Assembly (NCBI GenBank): GCA_947258975.1
Contig: CAMYKK010000038.1
Span: 1 to 39,445 of the forward strand
Source: an uncultured Gammaproteobacteria bacterium
Lineage (GTDB): Bacteria; Pseudomonadota; Gammaproteobacteria; Arenicellales; JAANXG01
Length of the DNA: 39,445 nt
Direction of reading: 5' to 3'
Shown here: in pieces, positions 8,393-15,716 of the stretch
Position numbering within the stretch: the first letter of the stretch is position 1
Layout of the letters: each line of letters opens with the position of its first letter
Translations under genes and position numbers: made by a program
Notes under the pieces: model-generated
Databases searched by the model: none
What the model was told of the DNA's origin: nothing
What the model saw: only the letters and a program-made list of their open reading frames with translations

Positions 8393-9318
8393 TGCGCCTG
8401 CACCTTGCCTGACTTGTATCGCTTGTACTCTTGCCATAGCTTCTCTCGAAGTTCGGGGTCGGTCTCGTTCTCCGCCGCTTCGCGTAGCTGTCGCGCGACC
8501 ACGTCGTCGTCACCGGCATCGGGCACATCGTCCCTAACCACCGCGCCGCGTCGTTTGGCGTCTTTCTGCGCACCAGCGTGATCAACCTTCGCGGTTTGAC
8601 CCGCTTCGCGGACACCACCGGTGGTAGTCCGGTCCGACGACGCTTCCGAGGTGGTCCCGGCGCCGCTGTCAACTGCGCTATCGGTTTGGTCTCCCGGTTT
8701 TTCGCTACGCGCCGCTTGATGATCACCCGCGCCCGCACCGCCCTGCTGTCCTCCGGTTCCCGATCCGGAGCCGTTCCCGGCGTCGGGCGACCCGCTTTGC
8801 GTGCGCGCCAGTTGCTCCATCTCGCGCAGCAGCATGTCATCGAATTCTGACAGCGACGAACCCAGTCGCCGCTCCAGTGCCGCTATACGTTCACCTTCGG
8901 TCTGCTCGTTGGGGTACGACAGCGGCCCTTGGTTCTTGAGCGCGCCGCGATCACAGTTGGGTTCGGGCGCAGTGTCGCCGGTATTTTCCTTGATACGCGA
9001 CACCGCTTGGCAATTCACTCGGACCATCCGCTCCAGGCGGCTCAGGAAAGTGCGGTAGTCATCTGATTCAGCCGGCGATAATGTGCCCGTTTGCCGCAGC
9101 CTCTGGTATTCCGCCGTGGCACGCGCCTCGGCGGCAAGCGCCGCTTGCAGCGCCTGCCGCGCTGCCGGCAAGTCCGTCGATGCGTCCTCCGCCGCGGCGG
9201 CGGCGCCCGCCAGCAATCCCAACAAGGGCCACAACATCGCGGACAACACAGTTAGGGAAGCGTTATTACCCATGCCCTTATTCGAGACCGCACGCGAACG
9301 GAAGTTCAGCTTGCCCAT
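8389..9318 (-). CDS. Secreted coiled-coil / low-complexity protein, first gene of the VWA operon
   Basis: This is a protein of about 309 residues with a signal-peptide-like segment (LTVLSAMLWPLLGLLAGAAAAAED) after a basic region. A helical region (about 45-110, Ala/Arg/Gln/Leu rich) follows, then a strongly hydrophilic Gly/Ser/Gln/Thr-rich stretch likely to be disordered, and a charged helical C-terminus (LREAAENETDPELREKLWQEY). The start is uncertain. ATGs at 9345, 9318 and 9273 are all compatible; I chose 9318 because GTGGA lies six bases upstream and the signal peptide stays near the N-terminus. It overlaps the lipoprotein gene (ATGA). No family is recognised. Confidence 0.68.
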   Translation of the reverse strand: MGKLNFRSRAVSNKGMGNNASLTVLSAMLWPLLGLLAGAAAAAEDASTDLPAARQALQAALAAEARATAEYQRLRQTGTLSPAESDDYRTFLSRLERMVRVNCQAVSRIKENTGDTAPEPNCDRGALKNQGPLSYPNEQTEGERIAALERRLGSSLSEFDDMLLREMEQLARTQSGSPDAGNGSGSGTGGQQGGAGAGDHQAARSEKPGDQTDSAVDSGAGTTSEASSDRTTTGGVREAGQTAKVDHAGAQKDAKRRGAVVRDDVPDAGDDDVVARQLREAAENETDPELREKLWQEYKRYKSGKVQAQ

Positions 9319-9345
9319 AACAAATCCACGACCCTTACTTAGCAT

Positions 9346-9648
9346 GGTATTGCGCCTGATTACCTTAGATCGCAAGAATACCACCGGCCTCGCCTGGAAA
9401 GCAGTGGGATCGGTCAAAGACTGTGAAAAACGACGTCCTTTATAGTTGCGGCAAGGTCGCGAGCCGACGCTAATAAATGTATTTATTTCAAATAGTTATG
9501 CAGTATTTGCGCACGGACGCATGGCGGCGGGTCGGACCCCTGGATGCAGAGGGCTCCGCCCCCCATGCTTAGGGATTCAGAGGGGGCACAGCCCCTGTTC
9601 AGGAGGTCTGACTCCGTGGCATCGGGGGAAATCAGCCCCCCGGCGGCA
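9346..9648. other. Intergenic region upstream of the VWA operon
   Basis: No convincing gene is seen here. It separates the start of the VWA operon from the end of the PLA2-like lipoprotein gene and must hold the operon promoter, but I could not pick a well-spaced -35/-10 pair. Between about 9540 and 9645 it is GC-rich with short G/C inverted repeats (GGGGC-ACA-GCCCC, and GGGGG pairing with CCCCC) that could fold after the upstream lipoprotein gene. None is followed by a T run. Confidence 0.4.
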
Positions 9649-10086
9649 TCAATTGTCGTATCCCGCCGGATAGGAGCGGCCGAAACCCCAGCGCCAGTGA
9701 AACGGAACGATGTGATGACCGCCGATCCGCGTGCCAAGATACATCAACGTACCGATCCACGCCGCGGAACGATTCGCAACACACGCACGCAATTGCCGAT
9801 CGGCATCCCGGCGCTGTTGGGCGCTACCGCCGCACCAATACGGAATGTCGTGCGCCACGCAACATTCTACCCACTGCCCATCCGGCCATAGCGAACAACC
9901 GTCGGTAATGAAGGGCGTGGCCGGTGGTTCCACATTTCCGCTTTGTCGACAGACCTGTTCCGCGCTGCGCTGCAGTTGCGCCGCGCTCTGTGTATCGCTG
10001 CGATAGGGCTCCACCGTGTGTCGCGGGGGCGCGCACCCATTGAGCGCCAATGCCGACAAGGTTACGGCTACGTAAACAGGTTTCAT
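9649..10086 (-). CDS. Putative lipoprotein with phospholipase A2-like CCxxHD motif
   Basis: This is a 145-residue protein. The N-terminus MKPVYVAVTLSALALNGC is a signal peptide ending in a lipobox-like LNGC; Asn at -2 is unusual. The mature part contains DGCSLWPDGQWVECCVAHDIPYWCGG. Two adjacent cysteines followed by His-Asp is the active-site signature of secreted phospholipase A2 folds, and the Gly-rich segment before it could be a calcium loop. Nine or so cysteines suggest disulfides. The rest (RRDADRQLRACV) fits the helix carrying the second catalytic Asp. Enzymatic activity is not certain; it could be a structural relative. It stands alone between repeats. Confidence 0.72.
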   Translation of the reverse strand: MKPVYVAVTLSALALNGCAPPRHTVEPYRSDTQSAAQLQRSAEQVCRQSGNVEPPATPFITDGCSLWPDGQWVECCVAHDIPYWCGGSAQQRRDADRQLRACVANRSAAWIGTLMYLGTRIGGHHIVPFHWRWGFGRSYPAGYDN

Positions 10087-10111
10087 AAACTTTCAACTGT
10101 TGTTGTCATCC

Positions 10112-10167
10112 CGCGCCACAAGCGGCTGCCTTGCCTCCCCACAGCCGGGGGAAAGCCGCTCCCACAG
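10112..10167. repeat. REP-like inverted sequence
   Basis: Upstream of the lipoprotein gene, GCCACAAGCGGCTG and GAAAGCCGCTCCCACAG face each other around a GC-rich spacer. The right half contains AGCCGCTCCCAC, which recurs twice between 11.7 and 11.85 kb, so this looks like a degenerate member of the same REP family. Confidence 0.5.
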
Positions 10168-10243
10168 ACAATCTATCAATGTGGGAGTGACATCCTCCCC
10201 TGCTGCGCGGGGACAAGTGTCACGATATTCACGGTGACCACTA

Positions 10244-11008
10244 TTAACGCGGTTGCATGCGTGCGCCACCGTCGAGGCGGATTACCTCGCCATTGATCAT
10301 TTGATTGTCAATAATGTGCAGCACCAGCTTTGCGTATTCGTCGGGGCGACCGAAACGTTTTGGAAACGGTGCCTGCTGGGCGAGGCTTTCCTGGACGTCC
10401 TCCGGCATCCCCAGCAACATCGGCGTGGCGATGAATCCCGGGGCAATGGTGACCACGCGGATTCCCTTACCGGACAGATCACGCGCCGCCTGGATGGTCA
10501 ACGCCACCAAACCCCCTTTGGATGCGGTGTACGCAGCCTGTCCCACCTGTCCCTCGTAGGCGGCAACCGACGCGGTGTTGACAATCACGCCGCGTTCCCC
10601 GACGTCATCGAGAGGCTCCTCCGCGTACAGGTCCGCCGCCACCAGGCGCAGCACATTGAACGAGCCGATCAGGTTCACATCAATGACTTTTTTGAAATCC
10701 TCCAACGGCATCGGTCCGTCACGGCCCACAATGCGCTTTGCCGGCGCAATTCCGGCGCAGTTCACCAGGATCCGGGCGGCACCATGGGCATTTTTCGCTG
10801 CGGCGACTGCGGCCTGTGCACTATCGCTGCTGGAAACATCGCATTCCACCGCCAGCCCGCCAATGTCTTTCGCCACGCCATCCAATGCCTCCTTGTTCAC
10901 GTCCATGACCGTGACTCTGGCGCCGGCCGCGGCCAAGGCGCGGGCGGTCTCGGCCCCCATCCCGGATGCGCCGCCGGTGACTATCGCGGATTGTCCCGCT
11001 ACGTTCAT
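10244..11008 (-). CDS. SDR-family dehydrogenase, HSD10 / 3-hydroxyacyl-CoA dehydrogenase type-2-like
   Basis: This is a 254-residue cytoplasmic NAD(H)-dependent short-chain dehydrogenase. It has the cofactor motif TGGASGMG near residue 11, an Asp at the end of strand 2 (MDVN) that favours NAD over NADP, the N(C)AG motif, Ser in NTASVAAY, and the catalytic YTASK. The overall pattern (NLIGSFNVLRLVAADL, a GERGVIVNTAS loop, PGFIATPML) is that of the HSD17B10/FadB2-like group acting on 3-hydroxyacyl-CoA or 3-hydroxy-2-methylbutyryl-CoA in fatty acid or isoleucine breakdown. Its start has AGGAGA eight bases upstream. A hotdog thioesterase lies 150 bp upstream on the same strand, consistent with acyl-CoA metabolism. 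The exact substrate is inferred. Confidence 0.88.
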   Translation of the reverse strand: MNVAGQSAIVTGGASGMGAETARALAAAGARVTVMDVNKEALDGVAKDIGGLAVECDVSSSDSAQAAVAAAKNAHGAARILVNCAGIAPAKRIVGRDGPMPLEDFKKVIDVNLIGSFNVLRLVAADLYAEEPLDDVGERGVIVNTASVAAYEGQVGQAAYTASKGGLVALTIQAARDLSGKGIRVVTIAPGFIATPMLLGMPEDVQESLAQQAPFPKRFGRPDEYAKLVLHIIDNQMINGEVIRLDGGARMQPR

Positions 11009-11158
11009 TTTTATGTTCTCCTATTCAAGCAGTCCGGTTAGTGATTGTTGGTTACCGTAAGCGCTCACTGCGCTTTTCCATCGCCGCGTATGGCGTCGAT
11101 CGATACTCCAAGCTGCATGGTAACAACGGAGGCGGGGCGCGTTGAAGCAATATGCGGA

Positions 11159-11575
11159 TTAGAGGTTCACATACAGAATCATTTGCGTACAGCGAAACAA
11201 AGCAATCGTTTTGTCGGTTTTTTCGTGTTTTACCACCGCGTCCCACACCTGAGTGGCGCGCCCACCGTGACGCAACACCGCGTCGCAAGCAATCGTCCCC
11301 TCGGTGGCGGTCCCCAAAAAATTGGCTTTGAGTTCGATCGTCGTGAAGCTATGCGCTCCCTCCGGCAGGCTGGCCAGTGCACCGAAACCACAACAGGTAT
11401 CGGCCAACGCGATCACGCTCGCCGCATGGAGGAAATTGTTGGGCGCAAGGTGTGTAGTTTGCACATCTATATGCGCCCGTGCATGGGCTGGTTCGACTTG
11501 ATCGAATTCGAGCCCCATAAGCTCCACCAGCGTCCCTCTTGCGCGCTCGGTCACCTCTTCGAGGCTGTTTATCAT
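11159..11575 (-). CDS. PaaI-type hotdog-fold thioesterase
   Basis: This is a 138-residue single hotdog domain. The segment NNFLHAASVIALADTCCGFG corresponds to the catalytic loop and central helix of PaaI/YbgC-type acyl-CoA thioesterases, and TTIELKANFLGTATEG is the typical following strand pair. It starts at ATG with GGAG six bases upstream. It probably hydrolyses an acyl- or aryl-CoA in the cytoplasm. It is followed by the HSD10-like dehydrogenase on the same strand after about 150 bp, so shared transcription is possible but not shown. Confidence 0.82.
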   Translation of the reverse strand: MINSLEEVTERARGTLVELMGLEFDQVEPAHARAHIDVQTTHLAPNNFLHAASVIALADTCCGFGALASLPEGAHSFTTIELKANFLGTATEGTIACDAVLRHGGRATQVWDAVVKHEKTDKTIALFRCTQMILYVNL

Positions 11576-11665
11576 CGTTGTCTCCTAGCCCGTATCTGCA
11601 ACTGACTGATACGGCTCGGTGTGGACGTAGCGCGTAACCATATAATAAAACCGGGACTTTTAACA

Positions 11666-11850
11666 TTTGTGGGAGCGCCTTGGCCGCCCGAATGAAAAGT
11701 CGCGGCTATAAGCCGCTCCCACAACGGATCTGGCTCTGCAAAAGATGCCGCTGACATGGGTGGGAGAGACTTGGAGGCTCGAATGAAAGACCGCGGCTGT
11801 AAGCCGCTCCCACAACGGATCTTGCTCTGTAAAAGATGCCGCTGACACTT
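11666..11850. repeat. Two tandem REP-pair (REPIN-like) units upstream of metY
   Basis: Two consecutive units of about 90 bp share nearly the same layout. Each has GTGGGAG at the left, then a CGAATGAAA spacer, then CGGCTATAAGCCGCTCCCAC or CGGCTGTAAGCCGCTCCCAC, then CAACGGATCT and AAAAGATGCCGCTGACA. The GTGGGAGCG and CGCTCCCAC ends are inverted, so each unit can fold. This is the arrangement of REP doublets mobilised by RAYT transposases. No RAYT gene is present in the window. Confidence 0.75.
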
Positions 11851-11875
11851 AAATGTCAACTCAGGAGGGACACCG

Positions 11876-11977
11876 ATGATATTCTCCCTTAAACTTGCGA
11901 CCCGCCACTTGGCACCAACGACATCACCACAGGGCACATTATGGCTGGTCCCCGATACCCCCGTTTCGACACCCTAA
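11876..11977 (+). CDS. Possible 33-codon leader ORF overlapping the metY start
   Basis: An ATG with a strong AGGAGGG six bases upstream opens a short frame that starts MIFSLKLATRHLAPTTSPQG and stops at TAA at 11975-11977. It runs past the metY ATG (11941) in a different frame. The ribosome site is better than that of metY itself (AGGG, six bases). The peptide has no Met or Cys run that would suggest a classic attenuator. It may couple or limit metY translation, or be coincidence. Confidence 0.35.
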   Translation: MIFSLKLATRHLAPTTSPQGTLWLVPDTPVSTP

Positions 11978-13233
11978 CCCTTCACGCCGGGCAACGGCCT
12001 GATCCCGCCACGGGCGCCCGCGCGGTGCCGATCTTTCAAACCACGTCTTATGTGTTCAAAGACACTGATCATGCGGCAGCGATTTTCAACGGTGAGCGCC
12101 CCGGGCACGTATATTCGCGCATCTCCAATCCGACCAACGCCGTGCTCGAAGAGCGCATCGCGGCTTTGGAAGGTGGGGTCGGCGCAATCGCCACCGCCAG
12201 CGGCCAGGCGGCGATGCATTTGGCGATCACCACACTCATGGGTGCCGGGTCGCATATTGTTTCGTCGCGGTCATTGTACGGCGGTTCCCACAACCTGCTG
12301 AGCTACACCCTGCCCCGCTTCGGCATCGAAACCACCTTCGTAGACCCGCGCGCACCGGCGGCGTTCGCCGACGCACTGCTGCCCAATACCCGCTTGATTT
12401 TTGCAGAGACACTCGGCAATCCGGGACTGGATGTGTTGGACATTCCAGCCATCGCGGATATTGCCCATGACGCCGGGATACCGCTGTTGATCGACTCCAC
12501 GTTCACCACCCCCTACTTGTGCAAACCCTTCGAACACGGCGCCGATCTATTGTTTCATTCAGCCACCAAGTTTTTGGGTGGACACGGAATCGCCATCGGC
12601 GGCCTGTTGGTCGACAGTGGCCGCTTCGACTGGCCGGGCACGGACAAGTTTCCGACGCTCACCGAACCGTATGCAGGCTTTCACGATCTGGTGTTCGCGG
12701 AAGAGTTCGGGCCGGCCGCCTTCATCGCTCGGGCGCGCAAAGAGGGCGCGCGGGATTTCGGCGCTTGCATGAGCCCAACGACGGCGTTTCACATCCTGCA
12801 AGGCATCGAGACTTTGCCGCTGCGCATACAGCGACACATCGACAACACCCGCAAGCTGGTGGCCCATTTGGACGCGCATCCGGCGGTGGACACCGTGATC
12901 TATCCGGAGCTTGCCGGACACCCCGATCACGAATTGTGCAAGCGCTTGTTACCTCGGGGTGCGGGGGCCGTATTCAGCTTCGTTATCAAGGGGGGGCACA
13001 CCGCGGGGCGCAAGTTTATCGAGGGCCTGCAGGTATTTTCACATCTCGCCAATGTCGGCGATGCGAAGTCGTTGGTGATCCACCCGGCGAGCACCACCCA
13101 CCACCGCATGGACACCGATGCGCTCCACGCGGCCGGAATTTCGGCAGGTATGGTGCGCTTGTCGGTCGGGCTGGAAGACCCGGACGACTTGATGGAGGAC
13201 CTCGATCGGGGCCTGTATGCCTCACAAAAATAG
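11941..13233 (+). CDS. metY: O-acetylhomoserine sulfhydrylase (MetY), copy 1
   Basis: This is a 430-residue PLP enzyme of the Cys/Met metabolism family. It makes homocysteine (or cysteine) from O-acetylhomoserine (or O-acetylserine) and sulfide. The PLP lysine is K210 in HSATKFLGGHG. Other family marks are YSRISNPTNAVLEERIAALEG, SLYGGSHNLL, ETLGNPGLDVLDI, IDSTFTTPYLCKP and the C-terminal FSHLANVGDAKSLVIHPASTTH. Length is normal (about 425-435). The insert with FPTLTEPYAGFHDLVFAEEFG is typical of MetY rather than MetB/MetC. It has its own AGGG site and a possible leader ORF. A second MetY lies at 18.1-19.4 kb. The alpha/beta hydrolase downstream is too short to be MetX. Confidence 0.95.
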   Translation: MAGPRYPRFDTLTLHAGQRPDPATGARAVPIFQTTSYVFKDTDHAAAIFNGERPGHVYSRISNPTNAVLEERIAALEGGVGAIATASGQAAMHLAITTLMGAGSHIVSSRSLYGGSHNLLSYTLPRFGIETTFVDPRAPAAFADALLPNTRLIFAETLGNPGLDVLDIPAIADIAHDAGIPLLIDSTFTTPYLCKPFEHGADLLFHSATKFLGGHGIAIGGLLVDSGRFDWPGTDKFPTLTEPYAGFHDLVFAEEFGPAAFIARARKEGARDFGACMSPTTAFHILQGIETLPLRIQRHIDNTRKLVAHLDAHPAVDTVIYPELAGHPDHELCKRLLPRGAGAVFSFVIKGGHTAGRKFIEGLQVFSHLANVGDAKSLVIHPASTTHHRMDTDALHAAGISAGMVRLSVGLEDPDDLMEDLDRGLYASQK

Positions 13234-13349
13234 ACACGCACGGGGCGGTGGTTGTCTCGCCAACGCTTATGCTGCTTTACGATCCAGCTGCGCAACCATC
13301 GATCCCAACGTATCCGTGGGCGTTTCCAAGACCGGAGACATTGCTGTAG

Positions 13350-14153
13350 ATGAAACTCACAATTAACAACGAATCCATTTACGTATACACCGGCGCCAAA
13401 AGTTTGGCCCCCGACCGGGACACCATTGTGTTCATTCATGGCGCCGGACTCGATCACACGGTATGGCTGCTCCAGAGCCGGTATTGCGCCCATCACGGAT
13501 GGAATGTAATGGCGCTGGATCTGCCGGGACACGGCCGCTCAAACGGACCGGCACTGACCGATATCGAATCGATGGCGGATTGGGTGGTACAGCTACTGGA
13601 CAGCTTGGATATCGAGCAGGCCGCAGTGGTCGGGCACAGCATGGGATCTTTGGTGACTTTAGAAACCGGTGCGCGGCACCCGCAGCGGGTGACCCGAATC
13701 GCGCTGCTCGGCACATCACTACCGCTTGCCGTGAGCGAACCCCTGCTGACTGCGGCTCAAACCAATGATCACCATGCCTTTGACATGATTACTCTGTGGG
13801 GCCACGGCCATGCAGCACGCTTGGGCGGTCATCCGGTGCCGGGGATGTGGATGATCGGCAACACTCTGCGGCTCCTGGAGCGCTCTCGACCAGGCGTGTT
13901 GTATGCAGACTTACGTGCCTGCAACCAGTACCAAACTGGTCTTGATAGCGCCCAGCAAATTTCCTGCCCGGTGCTGCTGGTGATGGCGCGCCAAGATCGC
14001 ATGACACCGGTCGCCGTCGCTGAGGAGCTGATTCACAGTATTCGCAATCCGCACACCGTAATCTTGGATGATTGCGGTCACCTGATGCTAGCCGAGCAGC
14101 CCGATCAAGTGCTCGATGCGCTCAAGTCCTTTCTCAGCGCAGGACCAAACTGA
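13350..14153 (+). CDS. Alpha/beta hydrolase
   Basis: This is a 267-residue alpha/beta-hydrolase-fold enzyme. The oxyanion motif is IHGAGLDHTVW, the nucleophile elbow VVGHSMGS (Ser near residue 97), the likely acid MARQDRMTP and the catalytic His DDCGHLMLAEQP. The region ALDLPGHGRSNGP is typical of esterases, lactonases and C-C hydrolases. It begins about 115 bp after metY on the same strand, so co-transcription is possible, although it lacks a strong ribosome site. The substrate cannot be told; homoserine acetyltransferase is unlikely on length and motif. Confidence 0.85.
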   Translation: MKLTINNESIYVYTGAKSLAPDRDTIVFIHGAGLDHTVWLLQSRYCAHHGWNVMALDLPGHGRSNGPALTDIESMADWVVQLLDSLDIEQAAVVGHSMGSLVTLETGARHPQRVTRIALLGTSLPLAVSEPLLTAAQTNDHHAFDMITLWGHGHAARLGGHPVPGMWMIGNTLRLLERSRPGVLYADLRACNQYQTGLDSAQQISCPVLLVMARQDRMTPVAVAEELIHSIRNPHTVILDDCGHLMLAEQPDQVLDALKSFLSAGPN

Positions 14154-14254
14154 ATTCCGTTCCCGGCCCGCGTCGTTCCAGCCCATCTTCCGCTATCCAA
14201 CCCGCATGGCACCTAGCCCCACATTGCTCACCGGGAATCCCGGATGCTGGCGCA

Positions 14255-14331
14255 CACTGCGACTAGGCGCAGCACAAGGGACTCGTGCAGCTGAGCCCCC
14301 TGCTGTGCTTGTGCTGCGCGTAGTCGCAGTG
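14255..14331. repeat. Near-perfect 24-bp inverted repeat between convergent genes
   Basis: The left arm (14255-14278, starting CACTGCGACTAGGCGCAG) and right arm (14308-14331, ending CGCGTAGTCGCAGTG) are inverted with a single mismatch around a 29-nt loop. A related arm (GCACGTAGTCGCAG) occurs at about 17958-17970. Both copies are preceded by ATCCCGGATG-TGGCG and followed by a terminator-like hairpin, so this is part of a repeated element. Confidence 0.8.
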
Positions 14332-14367
14332 CGGGGACAGAGTCTGTGACTCCGACCCCGTTTTTTT
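14332..14367 (+). terminator. Rho-independent terminator-like hairpin
   Basis: CGGGGACAGAGTC and GACTCCGACCCCG pair (11 of 13) around a TGT loop, followed directly by seven T on the plus strand. It lies between the convergent hydrolase and LysR genes and would end plus-strand transcription from metY/hydrolase. It is nearly the same as the hairpin at about 18.0 kb. Confidence 0.7.
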
Positions 14368-14395
14368 GGCGGGGCGTAGTGGTGCAGTGTGCAGG

Positions 14396-15307
14396 CTACG
14401 CCTCTCGCTCCCAGGGTGGAGCCGGCGTGAATTTATCACTGAGAAAGTCCACGAACGCCCTCACCTTGCTAGACAAATGCCGGCGATGAGGGTACACCAC
14501 CAGCAACGAAGATCTGTCGTGCACGTAGTCGGTCAACAACGGCACCAGCCGGCCGGCGGATAGATCGTGGCCAACCAGAAACGTCGCCAGCCGCGCCACA
14601 CCGATTCCGGCCAACACCGCTTCATACAACGCCGTCGCACTGTTGGCCTCAAAGTTTCCGGAGACATGCAGTACCTTGGTGCCACTCGGGCCCGCGAATT
14701 CCCAGTCGTTAAAATGGACGAATGAGGAGTGGGTCAAGCAGTTGTGCTCGAGTAGATCATCCGGCGTTTGTGGGATGCCGTGCCGATCGAGATAAGCAGG
14801 CGCCGCGCACACCAAGCGGCGATTGGTGAACAATTTTTTTGCCACCAGTGATTCGTCATGGATCATCTCGCTCAGCTGCAGCGCGACGTCGGCTCCGGCA
14901 TCGATCAAGTCCACGGACCGTTCACTAAGTCGAAGCTCGACCCTGAGCTCCGGATACCGTGCCATGAACTCGGGGAGCATGGGCAGCAAACGAGCGCGTG
15001 CAAACGCGGCAACCGCCACCACCCGCAGCATGCCCCGCACCTGTCCATGCAGGTCCGACACCGCCTGCTCCGCTTGTTGGATCTCATCCAACAACGCTAC
15101 GCAGCGCTCATAGAATGCGCGGCCTTCCTCGGTGAGGCTCAATCGCCGGGTGGTGCGGTGAAACAGGCGCGCACCGAGCCGGTCCTCCAGACGGCTGATC
15201 TGTTTACTCACCGCTGAAGGCGTGAGCTGTAATTCACGCGCGGCCGCTGAGAACCCGCGCCGGTCCACCGCATATACGAAGGCGGTCATCTCCTCGAGCT
15301 TATTCAT
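14396..15307 (-). CDS. LysR-family transcriptional regulator
   Basis: This is a 303-residue protein starting MNKLEEMTAFVYAVDRRGFS. The N-terminal winged helix-turn-helix is unmistakable (FSAAARELQLTPSAVSKQISRLEDRLGARLF, then RRLSLTEEGRAFYERC). The effector domain (about 90-300) follows the usual pattern (LPEFMARYPELRVELRLSE, TALYEAVLAGIGVARL, LVPLLTDY). It belongs to the large CrgA/DmlR-like group. I trimmed 28 upstream codons because they precede the conserved start. It is divergent from a small plus-strand gene at 15457, and the 150 bp between them is the likely operator region. The target is unknown. Confidence 0.92.
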   Translation of the reverse strand: MNKLEEMTAFVYAVDRRGFSAAARELQLTPSAVSKQISRLEDRLGARLFHRTTRRLSLTEEGRAFYERCVALLDEIQQAEQAVSDLHGQVRGMLRVVAVAAFARARLLPMLPEFMARYPELRVELRLSERSVDLIDAGADVALQLSEMIHDESLVAKKLFTNRRLVCAAPAYLDRHGIPQTPDDLLEHNCLTHSSFVHFNDWEFAGPSGTKVLHVSGNFEANSATALYEAVLAGIGVARLATFLVGHDLSAGRLVPLLTDYVHDRSSLLVVYPHRRHLSSKVRAFVDFLSDKFTPAPPWEREA

Positions 15308-15456
15308 CCAGTCTATCTGTGAATTATATTCAAAAGTATTGTTACAGAATGATGGATTATAAACTCCGTGGCAATAAACTACACTTCCCATTAGTCAAGG
15401 CAACCCCATCCATGCGGGCGGCCTTTAGGAAACAAACTGAGTACAGGAGAATTGTG

Positions 15457-15660
15457 ATGAACACGAAACACGACAGGACACCCGACGAGATGACGTTCGA
15501 GAACATCGAACGCGCCATTCAGCGCGCCCGCAGGATGCGCGGCGAAGCGATAGCCGATATGGGGATCGCGTTGCGGTCTGCCGTGCAGAGCTGGGTTCAC
15601 TGTGTGCTGTTGCACGTGCGTGCCGCGGTCAGTGGCAACACGGCAGAGAAATGCGCCTGA
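15457..15660 (+). CDS. Small helical protein of unknown function
   Basis: This is a 67-residue protein with a good ribosome site (AGGAG seven bases before ATG). It is rich in Arg and Ala and predicted largely helical: FENIERAIQRARRMRGEAIADMG, then a more hydrophobic segment SAVQSWVHCVLLHVRAAV that could lie on a membrane. The layout loosely resembles small Arg-rich DUF1127-like proteins, but the signature is absent. Divergent from the LysR gene, so it may be that regulator's target. It ends 56 bp before the convergent universal stress gene. Confidence 0.55.
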   Translation: MNTKHDRTPDEMTFENIERAIQRARRMRGEAIADMGIALRSAVQSWVHCVLLHVRAAVSGNTAEKCA

Positions 15661-15716
15661 ACAGCAGTACAGCGGTCGGTGGCGGGCACGGCCACCGGCC
15701 CCGGCAGCAGCGTGAA

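Noticed and set aside
181-9318. Assignment of the operon to Zorya defence, Tol-Pal or gliding motors
   Set aside because: Only the channel protein fits. There is no OmpA-type ZorB, no helicase or nuclease, no TolA/B/Pal and no GldL/M.
10253-11041. Plus-strand 262-codon frame opposite the HSD10-like SDR gene
   Set aside because: The minus strand carries a complete SDR with all motifs; the plus frame has none.
12519-13349. Plus-strand 276-codon frame inside metY
   Set aside because: Same strand, shifted frame within a strong PLP enzyme; Arg/Gly/His-rich shadow with no domain.
13350-14153. The hydrolase after metY as homoserine acetyltransferase MetX
   Set aside because: At 267 residues it is about 100 too short and lacks the MetX motifs; it is a generic alpha/beta hydrolase.
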